NCBI GenBank assembly: GCA_030180075.1
Contig: JASNJN010000099.1
Span: forward strand, 1-47,304
Length of the DNA: 47,304 bases
Source: Mikrocytos mackini
Taxonomy: Eukaryota; Endomyxa; Ascetosporea; Mikrocytida; Mikrocytiidae
Direction: 5' to 3'
Positions 32,944 to 41,043 of this stretch are shown one piece after another. Position 1 is the stretch's first letter. Each line of letters begins with the position of its first letter. The notes under the pieces are model-generated. The model saw only the letters and a list, made by a program, of their open reading frames with translations, was not told the DNA's origin and made no database searches. Made by a program: the position numbers and the translations under genes.

Positions 32944-34959
32944 GATTAAATTAGTTTACACTAGAAATCGATTTTTATGCTTGTTTTTTAACCATTATAA
33001 TTAACTAAGCTAATGTTTTGTATTTATATCAGACCATTCTCGGTTCACTTTTTAGAAAACATGGTGTGTATCAAAAGTTAAACGTTTTAAAACTAACAAC
33101 AAAAAGTTAACTTCTTAATTTAAAATATCTCATTGAACCAAGGGTGTATATCGATCAAAACACTACTAGAGCTTTAAAATATACGATAAAAGTATCTGTT
33201 ATGGTGGATTGACTTGTGGTGTTCACTGAGTCAATATATTCAAACAGATATAACTGAAAATGAACATGTGCTTTAGTCAGACCATGGTAAGTCCACACCT
33301 TGTTCAAATAACTCATACATGAGTTAGGTTTGTTTTATTTTTTCAAAATTTTATTTTCAAAGAAAGTCCAACCTCCCCACAAGCCGTATCCCACATCTTC
33401 AGTCCAAACAAACCACGTCCAATGAAGAATACACGATGAAACGGACAAGAACTTCGATAGCAGGGATATACAACACAAATAAGCCTTCCAATCTTTAACG
33501 AACAAATTACGCAAGTTCACTCTTGCCCAATGAGACAGTATTTAATCTGAAGGGTTTAACAGCAACGAGGGATATGTAGCGGACTTTCTTGAATACTTAG
33601 GTTATGGGTTTATAAAAGACGTAGTATGGATACACAGATCAGGAAATAAGGCGTATTGTTATTGGAAATGAGTTGAGTTATTCGGAATTTATCCTATGTT
33701 TAAGGGCTTCTAAAACTTTACGCAATGATACCGGATTATTTTAATGTCAAGGGATTTAAATACACGATAAAGACATAAGTTTGGTCTATTTTGGGAATAT
33801 ATTTAATCATGATTAATTGACTGTCGAGAAATGTTTCTGCAGGTTCAATATGATTGGATTTCTTTTGTCCTTTCGATTATTTGTAAGATATCTTGATAAT
33901 ATTTACAGGACGAAATACATAACTAATATAATTATGAATATTTTACACCAATGTTTGTTCTTTTATAAATATAAAATAATGACACTATACCAAATAATTC
34001 TGTAAACGTTAAATTTAATGGAATAATTAATAATGGATAAACACAATATAGATAATAAAATGACTTTAAATTAAACTATTTATAGACTATCTGAAGTATA
34101 TTGATGGGAAATCATTTTTTAAATGATTTTAATTATATAGTTTTGATAAAATTTGACATTAAAATAATCCGGTATCATTGCGTAAAGTTTTAGAAGCCCT
34201 TAAACATAGGATAAATTCCGAATAACTCAACTCATTTCCAATAACAATACGCCTTATTTCCTGATCTGTGTATCCATACTACGTCTTTTATAAACCCATA
34301 ACCTAAGTATTCAAGAAAGTCCGCTACATATCCCTCGTTGCTGTTAAACCCTTCAGATTAAATACTGTCTCATTGGGCAAGAGTGAACTTGCGTAATTTG
34401 TTCGTTAAAGATTGGAAGGCTTATTTGTGTTGTATATCCCTGCTATCGAAGTTCTTGTCCGTTTCATCGTGTATTCTTCATTGGACGTGGTTTGTTTGGA
34501 CTGAAGATGTGGGATACGGCTTGTGGGGAGGTTGGACTTTCTTTGAAAATAAAATTTTGAAAAAATAAAACAAACCTAACTCATGTATGAGTTATTTGAA
34601 CAAGGTGTGGACTTACCATGGTCTGACTAAAGCACATGTTCATTTTCAGTTATATCTGTTTGAATATATTGACTCAGTGAACACCACAAGTCAATCCACC
34701 ATAACAGATACTTTTATCGTATATTTTAAAGCTCTAGTAGTGTTTTGATCGATATACACCCTTGGTTCAATGAGATATTTTAAATTAAGAAGTTAACTTT
34801 TTGTTGTTAGTTTTAAAACGTTTAACTTTTGATACACACCATGTTTTCTAAAAAGTGAACCGAGAATGGTCTGATATAAATACAAAACATTAGCTTAGTT
34901 AATTATAATGGTTAAAAAACAAGCATAAAAATCGATTTCTAGTGTAAACTAATTTAATC
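32944..34959. repeat. Inverted repeat, 807-bp arms around a 402-bp spacer
   Basis: Arms 32944-33750 and 34153-34959 are exact inverse copies wherever compared, with the axis at 33951.5. The spacer 33751-34152 is unique AT-rich sequence. Each arm carries decayed coding-like stretches, such as GYVADFLEYLGYGFIKDVVW read on the plus strand of the left arm (about 33570-33650). A 61-codon frame on the other strand (33520-33335, 34568-34383) is equally unrecognised. No target duplications or classical transposon ends flank it. The identity of the arms implies a recent event, gene conversion, or an assembly effect. Confidence 0.92.
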
Positions 34960-35757
34960 TAAAAGAACACAATCCAAGGCGGGCTAGTGATCCCGTTGTT
35001 TGAAATTAGAATCCCTAACCGTTACTCAGCTCATACAGATCGGATAATGCTCACATACCCCAGCAACGCCCTACTCATCATTGAAAATAACAAACATAAG
35101 CGACTTTTTATAGACATGGAACTAAATCCGACCAACACATGTGAATTAATTGTTATTTCCTAGGTCACCAAATTAAAACACCTATAACACTGTTCCCTTC
35201 ATGGAATCACATGACAGATTTAAGGGACATAAACAGCTTTAAAACACTCGAAAAGAAAAAGTGCCCAAACAACATCTAGAGTGTTTGACAAGACAAAGAA
35301 TAAGAAATTTAAAAATAGGGAATTTATGCCTGAGATAAAAGGTAAAACTTGAGTTTACGTTCCTATAAGCTCCTAACAAGTCTAAAAGCTCATAAAACAA
35401 GTACCCAAATACGAAAACAATATAATAACACTGACACAAGGTTCGATAACCAAGGGTTAATTTACGATAGATCTGTATTGGAACATAGGCTTTACAAACA
35501 ACCATGATAAGCTTGGCCTTTGGAGGTCTGGGCTTTATAGAAGTCTTTGAGTCAAATTTCGTAAGTTTGGACATATTGATCATGTTAGATTCCCGGATTC
35601 ATTACAATTGATAAATCTACCATATTCAAACTAAGTACGTGGAAAAATTAAAACGAAGACACTGAAAACAGCGTATACCATTCTCTTAAGAGTCATCATG
35701 GCCACCTACTAAGTATATTTGGGGATTGGAGAGTTTTAAATTTTGTATACCAAAGGG
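34960..35757 (+). pseudogene. Decayed coding relic continuing after the inverted repeat
   Basis: Directly at the arm boundary a 66-codon open stretch begins (KNTIQGGLVIPLFEIRIPNR, ending NPTNTCELIVIS, TAG). Further plus-strand pieces follow in other frames, among them SWNHMTDLRDINSFKTLEKK and FRKFGHIDHVRFPDSLQLIN. No family is recognised. Together with 32361-32943 this looks like one or two old genes, possibly from a large mobile element, now full of stops. Confidence 0.35.
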
Positions 35758-35765
35758 GTTCGGAA

Positions 35766-36973
35766 TAGTGTTTTTTCGGGAGTGAGTTAACGGGATTCCC
35801 GGGACTGATAATTTTTGTCGGGATTCCCGGGAATATATCAATAATTGATAGAAATTTTATTTTGTCGGCTTTTTTAGCTCAGTATCAATAAGAGTTTCAA
35901 TTTTTCTCGGGTTCAAATTTATCAAAAATTAAGAAATGGATTTTAAGCCATAAATCCCGGGAAATAAGGAGTATTCTCGAGAAATTTTGATATAAAGGGC
36001 CAGTTTCTGGGAATTGGAAACTTAAATGTCAATAATTAAGTACTAAGAATTTATATCACCGGAATTTAACTATAATAAATATGATTGAAATATCTTAAAG
36101 ATTAAAACAAGGAAAATTTTATTAAGAATTAAAATTTATATTTCAAAATGGTTTCTAGTGAACAAATCTGAATTTAGTCAATTCTAGATAAAATTTATAA
36201 ATTCTATAAATAATTTTAATTTTATGAATTAAATTTTGAAATTTATTTTAAGAATCGATAATTGATACCTAAATTGTAAGAAACTAACTAACAAATGTGA
36301 AAGTCTAGATGAGATTGAACTTTTCTTTATCAGTAACTGTGCTTACCTTAATTCTTTAGGAAATTAAACACCATGGTGAAAACATTATGCAGATGTTTGA
36401 TCGATCCCGATGTACACGATCCTAACTAATGTGTTAGATTTCCTTACTATTTTGGACTTCATTGGGATTTCATGGTATCAAAAAATTTCTTGACATGGAA
36501 TTTTCTTTCTAAAATATCCCCAATTGGCTTTTACTGTTGTTTATTTATATCAAATAAAATAAGGTTCTTATTTTGAAAATAGAGCACTGGTATTCAAAAT
36601 AATGAGCTCCAAAATTTTCGAAATTTACTACTGTATAGTCCCGCAAACACACTAATCCTACGTTTTTAGTTGTTTACTGTATAGTTTGTGAACGGCACAC
36701 TTTACACTTGATTTAGTAAAAGAATTTCAACATGATGTTTTGTTCCACGATTAAGTTTTAAGAACCTTATAATTTAACTATTTTTTAACCATATCAAAGT
36801 TGCACGAATCTAAAACAACGTGGTAATTTATTGTACCTGGTATTTACATATAGTTTATTTATAGCATTATTTATCAAGTCATATTCCCGGGAATGTCATT
36901 AATTCCCGGGAATGATTTTGTGTACGGGATTCCCGGGAATACGGGAGTCTCGTTCCCGATTAAAAAAACACTA
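35766..36973 (-). mobile_element. hAT MITE (TAGTG family), complete, 1208 bp
   Basis: Ends are TAGTGTTTTTTCGGGAGTG on the left and, read inversely, TAGTGTTTTTTTAATCGGGA on the right. The octamer GTTCGGAA flanks it perfectly at 35758-35765 and 36974-36981. Both ends carry several TTCCCGGGAA palindromes that could be transposase-binding sites. The interior is AT-rich and non-coding. The copy at 20040 is the same element in the opposite orientation. Confidence 0.92.
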
Positions 36974-36981
36974 GTTCGGAA

Positions 36982-37279
36982 TAGGGGCGAGCGGTATGTT
37001 GTGAGCTACACAGGAATGTTTAATTTTAAATATACATGCGGGGGAACGGGCGTATCTTAATGGACGGAAGGATAAATTCAAGAAACAATTTGAACCACTT
37101 ATTTCCAGAGAGAATGTTATAAAATCTCTGCTTTACGGACATAACTTTCAATCGCCAACTTCATATAAATAAACACCACAGATTACAAACCGGGAAAATA
37201 ATAATTAAATATATATGGATATACTATTTAATAACGAATAATTTTGTATTTATTATGATTTCCAACTCATCGATCTTAA
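36982..37279. other. AT-rich spacer, no gene seen
   Basis: No frame, repeat end or RNA gene was found. Confidence 0.35.
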
Positions 37280-37287
37280 CTCATGTA

Positions 37288-38744
37288 TAGAGCACCCCAT
37301 TTTTTTGCATAATAAAATGCAATTTATGCGTTTAAATTTTGGTGTTTTGTGACGTTTTATGCATTTATAATTAAAAGGTATTTAAATTATAATCTTGAAA
37401 TTATTCTATATAAATTGTAAAGTTGCGAATTCATACCTTAATCTTTTGCAATGAAAAATCCAAAATATTATATTGAGTCTTAAAAATTGAAATGTTAATT
37501 GGACATTTTAATAACAGTATATATGAAAATTAATATTAATAAATATCAAAAGACCTTATAAAATATTAAAATTAAAAACGTATTGTGTATTATAACCACG
37601 TCATCAGAGGCTAACGTGTAAATAAAATTTTAAATACAAATGCTCAAATAGATCAACATGATTATATTATGTATAAAATACTTTATGTTTTAGATTTAAA
37701 TAGAACAGCTATATCCAACCCCTACTTATCAAATTTATATTTATTTATTGTATTTAGACCTATCCATAAATATATCTTACAAAAACCTATTATATCATGC
37801 TAGGTTTAACAGTACAATTTATTATGGAGTAGAATTCGACTTTGAATATTATTCCGTTACCAAACTACTCATTTTCATTAAGTTGTTTTATACTTTGGGG
37901 TTATTTTATCCCGAATCACAAACATACCCGTTTTTAATTCAACCCTATGTATATTAGGTCACAATCTGCCCGGAAGTAGCTACCCCATCTTTCTTTTATA
38001 ATAATTTGTATCTATCTGTTTAATATTTGGTGTCTATATCTATATTCTATTTATAAGACTAGGTTGTATCTTTTATAATCTATTGGAAGAAGCTGTTTGT
38101 TTCGCGAAATGTGTCAAGACGTTACCATAACTTCACACGCCCTTTTCGTGAAATAAAGTTTATTTTGTAATCAAATGTCTTTTGCCATACTGAAGAATCT
38201 ATCTTCAAAGAAAACTGTCATAAATGGTGTACACCATCTATTCAACTTATTTGTGACTTATTTTCCCAATATTGCCTTTCATAACGTACTTACTGGTCTA
38301 GTAAAACTACGTGCTTCTTCGAGCATCTTTTAAAGTTTGAATATATCCTTCTTGGTTGAAGTCTTATGCCTTGACTTCTGTATTACGTTGGTTTATGAAG
38401 TAGATGCCCGTGTTTATGTCTGAGCTATGTGGAATGACATTTCTATCCGAATACATAGTAAGATTAAATATTCCGTGGGTTCTCTTTCTGACAAGGTGTT
38501 GGCTTTTTGCTCTACAGTTTTCATAGCTGCTTCCTAGTCTTCATTGTATTTGGTACAAGTTTGTAAAATATGCAAATTTAAATTTTATTTTTCAAAAAAG
38601 TGACGTTTTATGCAACATGACAAAACATGTCATTTATAACTTACCAGAGAAGGGACAAATTGTATTAGTATACCAGTATAATGATTTATAAATATAAATG
38701 TATAACATAAATTGAAATTCTAATTATGCATTTGGGGTGCCCTA
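37288..38744. mobile_element. Large hAT MITE, 1457 bp, perfect 8-bp duplication
   Basis: Ends are TAGAGCACCCCATTTTTTTG on the left and, read inversely, TAGGGCACCCCAAATGCATA on the right. The octamer CTCATGTA flanks it at 37280-37287 and 38745-38752. Subterminal copies of GTGACGTTTTATGC occur near both ends. The right end resembles the outer end of the hAT copy at 45-47 kb (TAGGGCAACTTAAATGCATA), so this may be its non-autonomous partner. Inside, 38040-38560 is less AT-rich and could be captured or decayed coding sequence, but I see no motif. Confidence 0.88.
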
Positions 38745-38752
38745 CTCATGTA

Positions 38753-39176
38753 TGATTTTTGCTATAAACATTATATTCAATCTAAATATGTGAATCATTA
38801 TTAAAATAAAATATATATTAATTGATTAAATTATATTTATGTCGATCCTTATCTTTTATTATTAGTTGTATATCAAATGGAAATATTAAATGTTGTTTAT
38901 TTCCATAGTATGTAACCTAACAAATTAAAATTATTTATGCTATCTTTAGTGTAAGATTAGCCTAATTAAGAGAATGGCCCAAATATTTTTATCCATTTTG
39001 GGCTATGGTAATTTATAGAGAAATTGTGATTTTTAAATTTACATTTATTGGTTTATTGTTTTGTTAATAAATAAGAAATAAATTTATATGTTTATTTGAT
39101 ATCATTTCCTTTGAATTTCGAGCTTAAAACAGATTATATTCTATATTTTATATTATTTTATTATGTTTATTATCAT
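38753..39176. other. AT-rich spacer, no gene seen
   Basis: No reading frame, element end or RNA gene was found. Confidence 0.35.
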
Positions 39177-39178
39177 TA

Positions 39179-39810
39179 GGGTGCGGATAATATGTGACTT
39201 TTTTGTGTCCGAAAAATATGTGAATATGTGACTTTTTGGCGAAAAAATATGTGATTTTTTTCAAAGGAGGCATATTTTCACCCAATACATCTGAAAGTTT
39301 ATGTTCTAGCAAGTTTCTCGTGTTCAATTGGCATGGATTCTATAATTTTTATTGCTTAAACTATGAAAATTTTTATTTTTTACCAATTATATTTCCATGG
39401 TGTTCAAAAAATCAAAATTGAAAATTCTCAAAATTTTTTCCTGAAAATGCTTCTATGCGTTTATTTCAACAAAATAACATAGCTAAGATATTTCTTATCA
39501 TTTGAAAAGTATATATAAATTTTTTTTTGACAATCTTGAAATTGTCCATATTTGGGTTGTAAAATTTTGTTTTATCAACCAAAAGTTCATTAATTTTCTA
39601 TGAAATGATATCGACATATACAACTATACTTTAGAAATCATTTAATAACAAAATTTTGGGAAAATTCGAACTTTTTATTTTCCCATTTTCTCCCAAAATA
39701 GGGGTCTGATATGTGGATATATATGACTTTGCATTATAATTTGAGCCGAAATTTCCAGTTCGATATGTGGATATATATGTGATATGTGGATTTTCATATT
39801 ATCCGCACCC
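39179..39810. mobile_element. mariner-type MITE (GGGTGCGGATAATATG ends), 632 bp
   Basis: Perfect 16-bp inverted ends GGGTGCGGATAATATG, flanked by TA at 39177-39178 and 39811-39812. The word TATGTGA or its variants recur inside both ends. Non-coding. Its right part is repeated inverted from 40139 onward as part of the palindrome at 39356-40593. Confidence 0.8.
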
Positions 39811-40593
39811 TAATAATGAAATATTATGATCGCTATGAGACTTCTTGTGTTTAATTGCTTCAGGGCATTGTTCATTTGCTTCGACATTGGGCGTTTTAAT
39901 TGAGGGTTGATTATCAGGAGTGACTGATTGGTAAATAATTGGTGTTGGAGAATTCGATTTAATAGNAATGACAGACGTAATTCCTATTAAATCGAATTCT
40001 CCAACACCAATTATTTACCAATCAGTCACTCCTGATAATCAACCCTCAATTAAAACGCCCAATGTCGAAGCAAATGAACAATGCCCTGAAGCAATTAAAC
40101 ACAAGAAGTCTCATAGCGATCATAATATTTCATTATTAGGGTGCGGATAATATGAAAATCCACATATCACATATATATCCACATATCGAACTGGAAATTT
40201 CGGCTCAAATTATAATGCAAAGTCATATATATCCATATATCAGACCCCTATTTTGGGAGAAAATGGGAAAATAAAAAGTTCGAATTTTCCCAAAATTTTG
40301 TTATTAAATGATTTCTAAAGTATAGTTGTATATGTCGATATCATTTCAGAGAAAATTAATGAACTTTTGGTTGATAAAACAAAATTTTACAACCCAAATA
40401 TGGACAATTTCAAGATTGTCAAAAAAAAATTTATATATACTTTTCAAATGATAAGAAATATCTTAGCTATGTTATTTTGTTGAAATAAACGCATAGAAGC
40501 ATTTTCAGGCAAAAATTTTGAGAATTTTCAATTTTGATTTTTTGAACATCATGGAAATATAATTGATAAAAAATAAAAATTTTCATAGTTTAA
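39356..40593. repeat. Older palindrome, 614-bp arms, 10-bp centre
   Basis: Arms 39356-39969 and 39980-40593 are inverse copies with a scattering of substitutions, around a 10-bp centre. An N lies at 39966. The inner 157 bp of each arm is a coding-like fragment and the outer part is the GGGTGCGG MITE. The outer right end coincides with a GTTTAAAC octamer carrying a hAT MITE. The mismatches show that this palindrome is real and not an assembly duplicate. Confidence 0.9.
39968..40138 (+). pseudogene. Protein fragment duplicated by the palindrome
   Basis: The right arm reads VIPIKSNSPTPIIYQSVTPD and so on, to HKKSHSDHNIS, where it meets the TA and end of the inverted MITE. The left arm holds the same sequence on the minus strand (39969-39813). 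It is hydrophilic, rich in Pro, Ser and Asn, and looks like a piece of a host protein cut by MITE insertion. The family is unknown. Confidence 0.4.
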
Positions 40594-40595
40594 AC
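40139..40595 (-). mobile_element. Second, truncated copy of the GGGTGCGG MITE
   Basis: This is an inverted copy of 39354-39810 starting GGGTGCGGATAATATG at 40139. It is cut at 40595 by the GTTTAAAC-associated MITE; the remainder expected beyond is absent. Confidence 0.75.
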
Positions 40596-40836
40596 CAGAG
40601 TTGAGAATTTTGCCTAAATCCAGAACCCGACCCGACCCGCCCCGCCTTCGGGTCGGGCGGGTCGGGTAGGAAATTTGTAAAAAATTTTCTACCAAAAACT
40701 TAATTACCCAAATTTAATGATATTCAAAAATAACAAATCAAAGCTCAAAAATTATTTGTTTTAACTTGTTTTCATGTTAGAATCTAATATTAGAGTAAAT
40801 TAACTGGAAAAAAAAACTTTTTTAAAAAAAATGACC
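40596..40836. mobile_element. hAT MITE (CAGAGTTGAG end) in GTTTAAAC, right end lost
   Basis: It follows GTTTAAAC (40588-40595) and begins CAGAGTTGAGAATTTTGCC, the same start as the MITE at 21099. A GC-rich hairpin of GACCC/GGGTC repeats covers about 40625-40667. The right end and second octamer are missing. Near 40836 it passes, within AAAAATGACCC, into the leader of the GC-rich element. Confidence 0.75.
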
Positions 40837-41043
40837 CACGCGAGAAAATCTAGTGCAAGGGTTAATTTTCAGAAGTCCCACGTAGGCAGTGCTATGCCGA
40901 AGGGAAAGAGAGATATACAACCCGAAACCACCTCATTTGAGCCGTAGGGTCGAAACCGTCCTGACTCAGGTACATCGGCATTTGCCATTGCAGAGCAGGA
41001 TCAGCGGTACGGTTATGGTCGTCAACCAGTGTTAGGCACCCCT
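40837..41043 (+). promoter_or_regulatory. Conserved leader of the GC-rich element
   Basis: About 200 bp of GC-rich sequence precede the large ORF and are shared with the isolated copy at 17985-18327 (minus). Matching blocks include GCCGAAGGGAA, AAACCGTCCTG and GCAGAGCAGG. Conservation outside any frame in two loci suggests a functional 5' leader, such as an internal promoter, ribosome entry structure or ribozyme. This copy lacks the extra 5' portion seen at 18327-18240, so it is probably 5'-truncated. Confidence 0.6.

Noticed and set aside
35239-35583. 114-codon minus-strand frame with hydrophobic stretches
   Set aside because: The plus strand of the same region reads as a decayed coding relic; this frame has no family resemblance and is probably its shadow.
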